From Pectinophora gossypiella (Eukaryota > Arthropoda > Insecta > Lepidoptera > Gelechiidae), in the NCBI RefSeq assembly GCF_024362695.1, contig NC_065419.1, positions 3,410,678 to 3,474,677 of the forward strand: a DNA stretch of 64,000 bases, read 5' to 3'. This document shows, in pieces, positions 20,396 to 30,958 of this stretch. The position numbers and the translations under genes are program-made. The stretch's first letter is position 1. Every line of letters begins with the position of its first letter. The notes below the pieces were generated by a model that had not been told where the DNA came from, did no database searches, and saw nothing but the letters and a program-made list of their open reading frames with translations.

Positions 20396-21315
20396 CATTT
20401 TTACGACAATTTTGCTGCTTGTGTTACAATTAAATGACTCATATCCATTTCTTGGAATTCAAACTTCTTTCACCCAATTAACATTGAAACCTTCAAAGGT
20501 GAACGACCAATGATCACAAATGGCTACCGATCAGCAGCACATTCCAATCAAATAACCATTCCTTTTTCAAAATTCAAATTCTGGAACTAATTCGCCCATT
20601 TCGAACGTTTGCGTGTCAGCCAATGCTACCGATTATCGAATGCCTTTGTAATAGGTAAATATGAAAATCTGGCCATTTTAGGAAGACCTTCATCTCCCCT
20701 TGAATTGCAAGAAACTCACGATCTTAGAGGGAGAAGAAAGGATGATCTTAGGGGTCTTGCTAAGTTGGTGTAGTCGAAATTCAAATGAGTATCCTTGGGC
20801 AGGATAAAGACGAATTTCAATGATGGTTGTCGCGTTTTAGGATGCCTTTCTCACGAGATTTTTGACTCTCGACATATTGTGAGAGTGGTATGTAAAATGG
20901 CTGGATTTTATGAAAGTATTTTTAAACAGGTTTTTCATAAAAAAAAACAGTTTCATTTTTGTAAATCTTTTACTACAGAAGTCTTTTACTTTTACTAGCT
21001 GGGTTAATGGCAGCCCCCGACGGATATTCCTCGGTTATGTATTATGGTAAAATTATATCTATTACTTACTGATTTCTCGAGATATCAAATCTTTTTTAGA
21101 AAGTATTTTTAAGTCTAGTATAATATTTCGTTACATAATAATTGGGTTAAGTCGGGGGTTTTGAGTTATTTTATTCTTTTTCGATGAAATTTTTACCGTC
21201 GTGGGTTTTTTTTCAAAATTTTTAATTTTGCTTAATTTTTAGTAAGACCCCAGTGGGGTTGAGGGTTGAGGTCGGCGCCCGATACGAATTGGCGCAGGGC
21301 GGAGAGTTATCATTC
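20396..21315. other. No gene seen
   Basis: Single-copy-looking AT-rich DNA. No open frame with domain support. Confidence 0.5.
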
Positions 21316-21463
21316 TGTACAGTCATGAGCAATATAATGTACCCACTTTAGGACTCTGTCGCACTAACATATTTGACATTTAGTGAGACTTACAGTTCAA
21401 TTTGTCAAAAAAGTTAATGTGACATGGTACCAAAGTGTATAATATTAATGCTCGTGACCGTAC
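21316..21463 (+). repeat. MITE-E copy
   Basis: 'tgtacagtcatgagcaatat' to 'taatgctcgtgaccgtac'. It is one of the best-preserved copies and close to 54819-54964. Confidence 0.85.
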
Positions 21464-21840
21464 GTAAGTAGTATTATTCTGTGACAGTAGGTAAGCGCCT
21501 CAGCAACCTCTACAAATAGCATAGTAAACTTCAAAAGGTGTAAATTCGCACGTCTATTGCTCCGAATGGACGTGAAATAGGCAAGAACTTCACAAAGGGT
21601 CCGCTGTCAAAACACAGGTCGGTGCTATTCCGTTTTTGTACTGCAGGTGTGGCGAGAAAAAAATGGTTTATGACGGCGCTTGCGACTCAACGGAAAATGT
21701 TAGAAAATGTGGATAGTAATTTATTTTATTTTTATTAAAATATTATTTTATTTTCGATGGTATTTGAAATTGGAAGTGTATATTTCGTTTTTAATAAATA
21801 AACATATTTTTGGACCTATAGGTATGATTACCTTCAGATG
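21464..21840. other. No gene seen
   Basis: AT-rich flank with no recognised element. Confidence 0.45.
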
Positions 21841-22174
21841 GAGAGCCGTGGTAGCTCAGTTGGTAGAACGCTTGCCTCTCACTTTGAGGTCGCAGGTTCG
21901 AATCCAGCACAGGCCTAAACCAATCATTGTCGAATTTGTTTTCGAATTCATGTTTGGATCATAAATGATTATCACGTGCTCAGTGATGAAGGAAAACATT
22001 GTGAGGAAACCCTCATTCCCGAGAGATACATTTTCGGGGGTGCGTGACCTAACCTGTATTTTCCCTCCGCGGGTTGGAAGGTCCGACAGGTAGTCGCTTC
22101 TGTAAAAAACCAGACCTGTCAAATCTTCAGGTTAGGTAAGAGGACCCAGTCAAAAACGGGATAATGCTAGGGAG
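21841..22174 (+). mobile_element. SINE-C, full-length reference copy
   Basis: The tRNA-like head has box A 'tggtagctcagttgg' and box B 'ggttcgaatcc' in correct spacing. The body has 'tgtttggatcataaatgatt' and 'tggaaggtccgacaggtagt', and the tail has 'aaaacgggataatgctaggg'. The Copia element inserted exactly at its 3' end. Confidence 0.9.
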
Positions 22175-22179
22175 ATAAT

Positions 22180-22320
22180 TGTAATGAAACTAGCGAGTAG
22201 CTTGCTGAACTGACATTTATTTTTTTATAGACATAGACAATAGACATAGACAATAGTGTACTTCTATATTTATACATATATCAGATAGCAACATTAACTA
22301 TTATTTTAATATATTTAACA
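22180..22320 (-). repeat. Copia 3' LTR
   Basis: Starts TGTAATGAAACTAG and ends TATTTAACA in plus-strand reading. A tandem 'agacatagacaat' motif lies inside. No difference from 26455-26595 was seen by eye. It is short compared with the ~276-bp LTR I recall for Drosophila copia. Confidence 0.95.
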
Positions 22321-22332
22321 ATACCACCACTT
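22321..22332 (-). other. Copia polypurine tract
   Basis: On the minus strand 'aagtggtggtat' abuts the 3' LTR, the expected position of the plus-strand primer for reverse transcription. Confidence 0.7.
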
Positions 22333-22377
22333 ATTAAAATAATCCAAAATCTAACTTCTAAGCCTCTATCAATACAG

Positions 22378-25300
22378 TTACATTAAATTAACAATACCAA
22401 TTTTCTGCAAAAAATTATAATGTTTCACTTTACATAAACTTTTGGTAAATAAGTCAGCTGGCATTTCTGAAGTATTTAAGTATGCAATTTTAACTAATTT
22501 CTTATCAACAGCTTCTCTAATGAAATGATATCGTACGTCTATGTGTTTACTTCGTCTATGATACATACAATTTTCTGAAAGTTTCTGTGCACTTTGGTTA
22601 TCGTAGTACAATAATATTGGTGCACTGTCTCTATTTACAAGTTCAGATAACAGATTTTTAAGAAAAATAGCTTCTTTACTAGCCTCACAGACAGCCATAT
22701 ATTCGGCTTCTGTGCTGGATAATGCTACTGTCTGTTGTTTCCTACACTCATGAGAAACAATACATCCTGAGTATTCAAAACAATATCCAGTGTAGGATCG
22801 CCTATCTACTGTATCCGAGGCCCAGTCAGCATCCACAAAACCTACTATATCTGAAGAACTTTTCACATACATTAAACCATATGATAATGTAGATTTTAAA
22901 TATTTTAAAACTCGTTTTGCATGTTTCCAATGTGTTTCATTATTGCAATTATTAAATTGACTCAAGTAACTTACACAATATGAGATGTCAGGCCTTGTAA
23001 GTACTGAAAGGTACATCAAACTTCCAATAAGTTGCTGATAGGGATATTTACTTGTTACACTATTACCTTTCTCAAGTTTAAGATTAACCTCCATTGGAGT
23101 ATCAACATTTTTACAATTTTCCATATTAAATTTAGATAATAATTTCTCTATAAACTGTTTCTGATGAATACAAATTTTATCTTTTTCTTTTGTAACATTC
23201 ATACCTAAACACTGCCGTAATTGACCTAAATCTTTCAATTTAAATTTCGAACCCAACTGGCTTTTTAAATGAATTACTTCTTTATTACAATTTGAAAAAA
23301 TAAAGAAGTCGTCAACAAACAGAGCTACAAAGGTTTTTAAACTTCCAGACATTTTTATAAATAAACATGGTTCATAAGCAGATTTTTTATAACCTAACTC
23401 TTGTAAACAATTGTCAACCTTTTTATACCATTCTCTAGCTGACTGCTTCAGCCCATAAATGGCCTTCTTTAATTTTAAAACTTTACACACATCATTTACA
23501 TATTTTAAATTCTCAGGCAATTGCATGTACACAGTTTCATTAAGATGGCCATTTAAAAATGCTGTGGTTACATCTAAATGTGTAATTTCCAAGTCTAAGT
23601 TAACACTAATAGCAAATAACAGTTTCAAAGTAGAATATTTGAGCACTGGTGAAAAAGTTTCTTTAAAATCAATACCTTCTCTTTGCGTAAATCCTTTTGC
23701 AACCAATCTGGCTCTATATCTCACTGTATTATCACTATTTAACTTCTTTTTGTACACCCACTTACACTGAACAACACGAGCATCACTAGGTTTGTCCACT
23801 ATTTCCCATGCTTCATTATCATGGAATGACTGCAACTCCTCATCCATTGCTTTGCACCATTCTTCGCGTTCTATGCCATTCATGACATCTTCATATGTAA
23901 GGTTTTCTTCCACTATATCTTCATTGAATGTTAGACATGCACTGTTTCCAAAACCATACCTTTCTGGTGGTTTTCTTATACGCTTACCTACGGTAGAGGT
24001 AGCAGTTGATTCATCATTCTTCACATCTATTTCTGTAGCGCTGTCCCAAAGCTCTTCAGAATTTGAAAAACTTGTAGATGAATTCACCTGTTCTTCATCA
24101 CTAGGGACATATGTGTGGTCTAATGAATCTGTCTCTGTCAGGTCTTGTTCACTTTCTTCTGCTCTATGATCTTCTTTCTTCTTGTCTACCACCTCAGCTT
24201 GTATCACATTTGAGTCACAACTGGTCTCCATGATAACAACATCTCTGCAGGTGATAATGTTTGCAGTTATGGGATTATATAATCTGTATCCCTTGGTTGT
24301 CTCTGAATACCCCATAAGAATGTATTTTTCTGCCTTTTTGTCCCACTTTGTTCTCTTTATTTTGGGTACATGAGCCATTACAGTACTTCCGAATATACGG
24401 ATATGGCTTAGATCGGGCCTTTTGCCTGTCCAGAGCTCGTATGGTGTTTTCTGTAAACCTGAAGCTAACGTTCTGTTTCGTAAGTAGACTGTAGTATTTA
24501 CTGCTTCAGCCCAAAACTTCTTGTCCATGTTAGCATCGAAGAGTAAACATCGAGCTCTCTCTACAACAGTCCTATTCATTCTCTCACACATGCCATTTTG
24601 TTGTGGCGTATAGGGGTTCGTTTTTTGATGCACAATTCCGGCCTTCTTCAAAAAACTTTCCATCTCTGACGAACAAAATTCTCCGCCATTATCAGTTCTC
24701 AGTACCTTAATGCACTTTCCAGTTTGTTTTTCCACCATAGCTTTGAACTCTTTAAAGTACATTATTACTTCACTCTTTGACTTCAGAAAGTAAACAAATG
24801 ACATTCTGCTGTAATCATCAATAAGTAGGAGAAAATATCTTGACATTCCTATAGAGACTGTCTCCATTGGGCCACAGAGATCTGCATGCACCACTTCTAA
24901 TACATTCTCACTTCTAGTGCCTTTGTGTGAGAAAGGCAGTCTGGCTAATTTCCCTTCACAACAAGTGATACACTGGGACTTGTCAATTTCAGCCTTATCA
25001 GGGAAACAAATCCCCTCCACAGCGCCATTTTTCATGGTGTTTAGGTCTTTACTGTTTATGTGGCCCAACCTTCTATGCCATAACATACAGGTTTCTTGCA
25101 TTGCTGAGCCCGCTAACAAATTGTTCTGTTGTATATCCAGTTTATACACTCCATTCACTAGATGTGCTTTTCCAACAAGTATATTCTTGTGATTGTATAT
25201 CTTGCAGACATCCTCTGAAAAATTCACTTTGTTACCATTTGCTATCAGCTGGCTCACTGATAGCAGATTTGTTGTTAAATTTGGAATGTATAGAACATTT

Positions 25301-26277
25301 TTTACAGTAATATTTATTTTTGAACCATCCACCACTGTCGTCAATTTTGTGTTTCCTGAGCACAATACTGGTACTACTGTCTCGTTCGCTACTACAATCT
25401 GCTTTATGGCCGTGTCGTACTGGATATCTGACAAACATTCTTTGTTGGAAATCATATGGGTGCTGGCTCCTGAATCGACGTACCAATCGGTTTTCTTATA
25501 TGTCGAATTCAAGAAGAACGCGCTGAATACCGTTTCTTTATCTTTATTATTATTCATTTTGCACTGGTTTTTGTAATGTCCGACTTGTTTGCATTTGTAG
25601 CAACGAATCGTCTTGACAGGTTTCGAAGATGACATTGACGTATCTGTAGTTCTGCCAACATTAGTAACTTGTTTTTTTCGGTTTTGCCAACCCTTCGATG
25701 ATAAAAACGCGCCTTCAGTCCCAGTACTGCCAACCTCTGCACTCATATCCAACAATTTTGATTTTATAACGTCTGTACTAACTGTCATCCCCGAATGCTC
25801 TATGGCCATAATCATGGGGGCAAATTTTTCCGTTAATCCCGCCAATAAAAGACATCCAATCCACTCATCGGTAATTTGAAATCCTGTTCCTCGTAATTTA
25901 TGAGCTGTATCTACAATTTGGGTTATGTAGAAAGTCATGGATTCACAATCTTCTAATCGGATTGAAATCAAATGTCGTAATAAACTGATCTTTCTTTGAA
26001 ATCCTGAGTCATCGAAAAGTGATTTCAGACGCTGCCACACATCCTGAACTGTTTTCTCATTTTTGATATGGACATAAAGCGATGAGTCTATAGTCATTAT
26101 CAATTTTGCTTTCGCTTTTTGCGCGTCACAATCGGGAACCGTGTCCACAGTCGCTTCTGACTTTTTATTTATGTCCAATCCTTCTAATATGAGAAAGTTC
26201 TCTGCAGCAAACGCCCACTCGTCATAATTCTCACGACCCTTAAGTTTTGGTACGTTAATTATGTAGCTGCCGGCCAT
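22378..26277 (-). CDS. Copia Gag-Pol polyprotein, intact
   Basis: One 1299-codon frame encodes the whole polyprotein that packages, copies and integrates the element. In order: Gag of the UBN2 type (about 10-190); a CCHC zinc knuckle (C226, C229, H234, C239); an aspartic protease (WYVDSGAS, D268); the GAG-pre-integrase/HHCC region (H401, H405, C436, C439); an integrase core with D466, D529 and E565 (D-x35-E spacing between the last two); reverse transcriptase with the variant FVDD box at 987-990; and RNase H with D1149, E1190 and D1226, ending near the KHIDVRYHFIRE motif. The start ATG lies ~180 nt inside the 5' LTR and is the first usable one. No stop or frameshift interrupts it. Gag and Pol share one frame, so their ratio would have to be set by processing or splicing; I cannot see which. 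Confidence 0.96.
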   Translation of the reverse strand: MAGSYIINVPKLKGRENYDEWAFAAENFLILEGLDINKKSEATVDTVPDCDAQKAKAKLIMTIDSSLYVHIKNEKTVQDVWQRLKSLFDDSGFQRKISLLRHLISIRLEDCESMTFYITQIVDTAHKLRGTGFQITDEWIGCLLLAGLTEKFAPMIMAIEHSGMTVSTDVIKSKLLDMSAEVGSTGTEGAFLSSKGWQNRKKQVTNVGRTTDTSMSSSKPVKTIRCYKCKQVGHYKNQCKMNNNKDKETVFSAFFLNSTYKKTDWYVDSGASTHMISNKECLSDIQYDTAIKQIVVANETVVPVLCSGNTKLTTVVDGSKINITVKNVLYIPNLTTNLLSVSQLIANGNKVNFSEDVCKIYNHKNILVGKAHLVNGVYKLDIQQNNLLAGSAMQETCMLWHRRLGHINSKDLNTMKNGAVEGICFPDKAEIDKSQCITCCEGKLARLPFSHKGTRSENVLEVVHADLCGPMETVSIGMSRYFLLLIDDYSRMSFVYFLKSKSEVIMYFKEFKAMVEKQTGKCIKVLRTDNGGEFCSSEMESFLKKAGIVHQKTNPYTPQQNGMCERMNRTVVERARCLLFDANMDKKFWAEAVNTTVYLRNRTLASGLQKTPYELWTGKRPDLSHIRIFGSTVMAHVPKIKRTKWDKKAEKYILMGYSETTKGYRLYNPITANIITCRDVVIMETSCDSNVIQAEVVDKKKEDHRAEESEQDLTETDSLDHTYVPSDEEQVNSSTSFSNSEELWDSATEIDVKNDESTATSTVGKRIRKPPERYGFGNSACLTFNEDIVEENLTYEDVMNGIEREEWCKAMDEELQSFHDNEAWEIVDKPSDARVVQCKWVYKKKLNSDNTVRYRARLVAKGFTQREGIDFKETFSPVLKYSTLKLLFAISVNLDLEITHLDVTTAFLNGHLNETVYMQLPENLKYVNDVCKVLKLKKAIYGLKQSAREWYKKVDNCLQELGYKKSAYEPCLFIKMSGSLKTFVALFVDDFFIFSNCNKEVIHLKSQLGSKFKLKDLGQLRQCLGMNVTKEKDKICIHQKQFIEKLLSKFNMENCKNVDTPMEVNLKLEKGNSVTSKYPYQQLIGSLMYLSVLTRPDISYCVSYLSQFNNCNNETHWKHAKRVLKYLKSTLSYGLMYVKSSSDIVGFVDADWASDTVDRRSYTGYCFEYSGCIVSHECRKQQTVALSSTEAEYMAVCEASKEAIFLKNLLSELVNRDSAPILLYYDNQSAQKLSENCMYHRRSKHIDVRYHFIREAVDKKLVKIAYLNTSEMPADLFTKSLCKVKHYNFLQKIGIVNLM

Positions 26278-26440
26278 TGTTCGAAAAACGTGATATGCAA
26301 CAAAACTGTTTTCTACACCACACTGTTTTTAATCTGAACAAACGTCCAACTAATACAGTTCACACACGAGAAACTACCGATCGCGTTAATATTTCACAGT
26401 TCTAACGATAAATACTCTAATTACGTCGCGAAATATGGGA

Positions 26441-26454
26441 CTGGGCCCATAACC
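26441..26454 (-). other. Copia primer-binding site (half tRNA-iMet)
   Basis: Directly inside the 5' LTR the minus strand reads GGTTATGGGCCCAG. This complements the anticodon arm of eukaryotic initiator-Met tRNA (CTGGGCCCATAACC) rather than a tRNA 3' end. Drosophila copia uses the same internal, half-tRNA priming. Confidence 0.88.
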
Positions 26455-26595
26455 TGTAATGAAACTAGCGAGTAGCTTGCTGAACTGACATTTATTTTTT
26501 TATAGACATAGACAATAGACATAGACAATAGTGTACTTCTATATTTATACATATATCAGATAGCAACATTAACTATTATTTTAATATATTTAACA
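26455..26595 (-). repeat. Copia 5' LTR
   Basis: Sequence-identical by eye to 22180-22320. It would carry the promoter for the minus-strand transcript. Confidence 0.95.
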
Positions 26596-26600
26596 ATAAT

Positions 26601-26722
26601 AATGACAGACGACTATTCTTGCAACCTACCAAAAATGGCTGGTTTTCCCTTTGGGTTGGCGGTCACTTCTGTACATAACTGACTTGTCGAGCCAATAACT
26701 TAGGGTAATATACTTTTCACGA
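26601..26722 (+). mobile_element. Repeat family P
   Basis: 'gacgactattcttgcaacct' through 'acataactgacttgtcgagc' matches the inverse complement of 45556-45715. Probably a SINE or LINE tail. Confidence 0.6.
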
Positions 26723-27118
26723 AAAAAATATATGAAAATTCGCCACCAAACTTGGCACATTTTGATATCACCCTTTTGTGTTTTGTATTTTAATATTTCC
26801 TGAGTGTGCAATAAAGTATTTGTTATGTTATTTTTACTCTGCAGTTTCTTTCCATCACTCCACCTTAGAAAAAAAAACCGCCACCCACCCTAGTGGTTTC
26901 ACTGGTCAAAGAACCCCATTTAACTAAAACCCAATTTTTTGTTCACCTGTCAGCTTCCAAGCCAATTCCTGCGGTTGAACCGAAACTAATACGTGTAACG
27001 TGCAAAGTTTAAAGGGATTAGCAGCTATTGTAGGGTTTTTTGCAAAATAAAGCCGTGATAGCCCAGTTCAGAAAACGCGTGACTTGCATTGTAGTGTCAT
27101 GGGTTCGAATCTCGGCTT
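26723..27118. other. Mostly featureless; tRNA-like scrap at end
   Basis: 27054-27118 has a decayed tRNA-like head ('agccgtgatagcccagttca', 'gggttcgaatctcgg') fused directly to LINE-D. It may be a SINE head but is unlikely to be a tRNA gene. Confidence 0.45.
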
Positions 27119-27388
27119 GGACCCCGATACCGACCCCGCCGGCGTGGTCGACGATTTCCCTCAATCGGCGCTTATCGCGTTCCACCCACTAGGGTCGATT
27201 ACTTCTTTCAAATATTTTTCCTCTCAGACGACGCCCTGAGCCGAGGTTCGCGCCCAACTGGGCACCCTCAGGCCTGTTGTCTTAAACGTTTTACGGGGTG
27301 AGAGCCTTCAGCGCTCCCCATTTGTCCGGCCAAGTAGTAAATGCCATCTGCGGCAAATCTACAATAAGTCACGTCAAAAAAAAAATCC
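27119..27388 (+). mobile_element. LINE-D copy
   Basis: 'gaccccgataccgaccccgc' to 'aagtcacgtcaaaaaaaaaa'. Nearly collinear with 9545-9808. Confidence 0.85.
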
Positions 27389-27477
27389 CGGGTCGGCCTT
27401 TAAACCACTGACTTCGACTTTATGAGTTTAAATTCATGTATCAACCGCATATCATTGATATCTCGTGATTTGGTCAG

Positions 27478-27547
27478 TCGCTCCCCATTTGTCCGGCCAA
27501 GAAGTTAATGCCATATGCGGCAAATATACAATAGGGCACGTCAAAAT
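27478..27547 (+). mobile_element. LINE-D 3' fragment
   Basis: 'cgctccccatttgtccggcc' to 'gcacgtcaaaatac'. Short 5'-truncated copy. Confidence 0.7.
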
Positions 27548-28599
27548 ACTACTACCTCTACAAATGAAGTATGGGTACTTAGTTTATTTTGCGATGGATT
27601 ACCTCTGATTAACCTAAATGGGATTATTGTCGTGAGATTATGAACCATATTACATGTAATCACGAGGGAGGCTCTGCCTACCTCATTCGCGATAAGTTTT
27701 TGTATCTACGTATGTTGCAAGTACCTATGACTAACAATTCTTAAAAATAATTTATTAATTATATTACGTATGTTAGCGAGAGGCGTAAACTGTCAATCGC
27801 GCGAAATCACCGTCGGCGGCGGCGGCGGGCTACTACAAAAGGGTCGCTTGCGCCGGCGCAAGTGACGTATACCTTGATGGAAGGAGTTTGATACTTTTTG
27901 GAGAGTTGGAGAGAACATTGTAAATTTTAGTAACCTGATGATTCAAAGCCTTGGAGTATTGGAAAATCGACTAAGGAAAGGATAAATGAAAGTGTCGTAG
28001 CAACACGAGATTCGATACCTGAATCATCTCCCAAGCAACAATTATTTTTATTTATTATGGTTCTGCCATTACATTTTATTTTTCAAACGTGATACTGGCA
28101 GAATTGTGACCACACAGAAGCCATTCATCAAGAATTGAATTGAATACATTTTATTTTAGAATAATTATGTAAGTACTCGAGTAATGAAAAATACGTACGT
28201 AATTATGACGTTAAAGTTGTACAACGCAATCTATATTGTTTTTGGTGAACGTAGCCTGGTAAGTGCCTCATTAAAACCACAATTAATATTTTTTTTTATT
28301 ATTAAGTATCAAAACCATCCATCCACCTACACACGCACGAGACAATCGGAATGCACCACTAGGGTTGTCACAAGCAAACACGTCCTAAGCAAATAAAAAT
28401 ATTGCATTGTATATTGTATTGTACAAGCACAATAGGATAGCGGGATTATAGAGGTGAACCCCTATCGGTGACACTTTGAAATATTGCTTTTTGATTCCTT
28501 TGCTTGCGGTGATTTAACAGACATTTTCGTTTTTTTTCTTGTTTCTTTTTTTTAATTTAGCGTTACGAATATGGTGGTATGTGTATTTGTGGGAGATGG
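27548..28599. other. No gene; CpG-rich patch at 27780-27890
   Basis: The patch carries a (GGC)n run and the perfect palindrome 'cttgcgccggcgcaag'. It stands out from AT-rich surroundings and could be regulatory. No transcript is supported. A family K-like scrap is near 27565-27625. Confidence 0.4.
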
Positions 28600-28949
28600 G
28601 GGCAAAATTTCAATTATATCTGTCATTTTCTTATCCGCCGAAAAGGAAAGGGACGGGTAATCGACAAGCATAAAATTTATGGAACACACGTCAATTTTAA
28701 GCACAAATCTAAACCAACCGTCTAAAAATTTTACATCCGTCAATAACCCGACACAGTTAAGTAGACAGCACGTCAAACGGATTGCATACCAGCGACGTAC
28801 CTTTTGATTCGCCCGGGTTATTCATTAATTTACTCATTCTTCCTAAAATTAAGAGCTGTGAATCATCCGTCCCTTTCCTTTTCGACGGATATGAAAATGA
28901 CGGATATAACTTAAAATAAAATTAGGCGGTGTCTGCAGGAATCGGGGCC
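28600..28949. repeat. MITE-Q copy, left end decayed
   Basis: 'ctgtcattttcttatccgcc' and its inverted partner 'cggatatgaaaatgacgg' flank an interior with 'cgtcaaacggattgcatacc'. The right end 'gtctgcaggaatcggggcc' is intact. Confidence 0.75.
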
Positions 28950-29040
28950 AATGTCTGTTAAAATGTAACTCTGTGATTATACATAGTTGGTTGTTGTGAT
29001 CGGGCAGGACTTCACTACATAGTATAAAACAAAGTCGCTA

Positions 29041-29275
29041 TTTCTGTCCCTATATACCTATGTACGCTCAAATCTTTAAAACTACGCAACGGATTTTGAT
29101 GCGGTTTTTTTAATAGACAGCGTGATTCAAGAGGAAGGTTTATATGTATTATAACATCTATTAAATAGTGGAGAAATACTGTTATTTTTGAGGTTTTTAA
29201 TGTGATGTCGTAAATAATTTCATTTTTTCCTCAGCATTGCACCCGAGCGAAGCTGGGGCGGGCAGTAGTCAATAA
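29041..29275 (+). mobile_element. Helitron-like non-autonomous fragment (tentative)
   Basis: The body 'cgcaacggattttgatgcgg' and end 'cacccgagcgaagctggggc' belong to a very common insect repeat. The end can form a short GC hairpin near a CTAG-like terminus, as Helitron 3' ends do. The assignment rests on recall of that family, not on a protein. Confidence 0.4.
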
Positions 29276-30075
29276 AACAATATTAACGAAGTCGCCAGCC
29301 CTGCTACCTGGCGCCAGCTACATCTCCGCGATAGTTGCAACGCTGCGCAGACGCAGGCTTCACACATTACGTTGTTATGTTCACAACTTGTTCGTCACCG
29401 CCCAAACCCCGGGCTGAACTGAATAATAGCACAGATTATATATATACATATATAAAGGTATACGTAGACGTAAGGATATTCCTCTATCGTGTGGGTTGTG
29501 AGTACTTGTGAGAGACAATTCAGAAAAGTTTCGACAAAAAATACACACCCCCCAAAAAAAAATGACCCGACAGAACATCGAACTTAAGACTATTGGTTTA
29601 TCGGTCAAGTTGTCTATTCAACGGTAATATCATGTTAAAATTAAATGCTGCCTTGAGGAATTCCACTCACGAGCTATCCAAACCCAGTAGCCAACATAAA
29701 AGTTTTACGAGCGAATCAAAGGCACTATTGTTCTGAGTTGCGTACGCGCAGTTAGCAGACAAAATTCACTTCACACCGGAACTCCCTCACTAATTGATGA
29801 TTTCCTTTCCACTGTTTGAATATCGAATTGTATCGTTTCCGTTGAGCTTAATTCGATTTAGTATGTGGAGTTTAAACGAAGAGTTTGGTGTGTTAACGTG
29901 AAATCTCAGTCCATCGCATAGGTACCTATTTATCTCTACTAAATTTTGTCTTACCAAGACTTTAGAGAACCAGAGAGGAAATATGATTGGCCACCTGATA
30001 CGACGAAGGAAAAATTGAAGGGATGAGAGGAAGGGGTAGACCTAGGTTAACATTTTAATTACATTTATTTTATAG
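29276..30075. other. No gene seen
   Basis: 29280-29400 is moderately CpG-rich. 29484-29505 is a tiny SINE-A tail scrap ('ctatcgtgtgggttgtgagt'). No coding support. Confidence 0.45.
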
Positions 30076-30159
30076 GTCGTGTCGTATCGGGAGGTGAAGG
30101 TTTTGGCGGGAAGAAGAGAGGAATGGCGATTACTCCACCGACAAGAGCGCAGCTCTTAA
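30076..30159 (+). pseudogene. LINE ORF2 C-terminal fragment
   Basis: The 27-codon open end reads VVSYREVKVLAG...WRLLHRQERSS then stop. It is closely related to the 10145-10306 fragment (VSYREVK...LHRQECGS). An AT-rich segment interrupts the frame just upstream. A dead 5'-truncated copy. Confidence 0.65.
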
Positions 30160-30368
30160 ATAGAGAGAGAGAAATCTTGTCTTAAAGTAACATTTGTTCG
30201 AGACTATATTCTCAATTGGGCTAGTCAGATGTGCCTACATCCATCACAAGATGACAGAGTACCCACGCGTTACTGAGCTTTCTGTTACACCAACGTGACA
30301 GGTGGTGAGCCGTATAATCCCGACGACCAAGATTAATCTAGCCATAGAGGCGGTCAATCAACACTTCA

Positions 30369-30595
30369 GAACCACGATACCTTTTTTTTTTTTTTTTTTT
30401 TTGACGTGACTTATTGTAGATTTGCCGCAGATGGCATTAACTACTTGGCCGGACAAATGGGGAGCGCTGAAGGCTCTCACCCGGTACAACGTTTAAGACA
30501 ACAGGCCTGAGGGTGCCCAGTTGGGCGCGAACCTCGGCTCAGGGCGTCGTCTGAGAGGAAAAATATTTGAAAGAATTAATCGACCCTAGTGGGGG
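30369..30595 (-). mobile_element. LINE-D, minus-strand member of inverted pair
   Basis: A poly-T run (from about 30371), then 'gacgtgacttattgtagatt' through 'cggctcagggcgtcgtctga' to 'ttaatcgaccctagtgg'. Confidence 0.85.
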
Positions 30596-30605
30596 GACCT
30601 GGCCC

Positions 30606-30867
30606 CCCGATACCCACCCCGCCGGCGTGATCGACGATTTCCCTCATTCAGTGCTTATAGCTATCGACCCACTTGGGTCGATTAATTCCTTCAAATATTC
30701 TTCCTCTCAGACAACGCCCTGAGCCGAGGTTCGCGCCCAACTGGGCACCCTCAGGCTTGTTGTCTTAAATTTTGTACCAGGTGAGAGCCCTCAGCCCTCC
30801 CCATTTGTCTGGCCAAGTAGTTAATGCCATCTGCGGCAAATCTACAATAAGTCACGTCAGAAAAAAG
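30606..30867 (+). mobile_element. LINE-D, plus-strand member of inverted pair
   Basis: 'cgatacccaccccgccggcg' to 'aagtcacgtcagaaaaaaga'. With the preceding copy it forms arms of ~200 nt around a loop of ~70 nt. Confidence 0.85.
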
Positions 30868-30958
30868 AAGGTGAGCCGTTTCGCCGCCCATAATTATTGA
30901 GCCGATTGTGTTACTGAACATTGCACCTGAGATAAATTAATAATTGATTGGTACAGTT

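Larger units (their letters stand above)
22175..26600 (-). mobile_element. Complete Copia-superfamily LTR retrotransposon
   Basis: A full element (22180-26595) is bounded by two 141-bp TG...CA LTRs that read as identical, with the 5-bp duplication 'ataat' at 22175-22179 and 26596-26600. Between the LTRs are a primer-binding site, a single uninterrupted gag-pol frame and a purine tract. Integrase precedes reverse transcriptase, which is diagnostic of Copia. Nothing needed for autonomy appears broken, and identical LTRs argue for a very recent insertion. It landed at the 3' end of a SINE-C. Confidence 0.96.
30215..30945 (-). mobile_element. Repeat family K split by LINE-D pair
   Basis: 30217-30335 ('tctgttacaccaacgtgaca') and 30868-30945 ('gtgttactgaacattgcacc') are parts of one minus-strand family K copy. 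The LINE-D copies sit between them. Confidence 0.6.

Noticed and set aside
21841..21912. tRNA-like sequences with good A and B boxes (also at 4841, 11938, 16421, 43918, 53513)
   Set aside because: Each continues into a SINE body, the acceptor arms do not pair, and TSDs surround several whole units. They are SINE heads, not tRNA genes.
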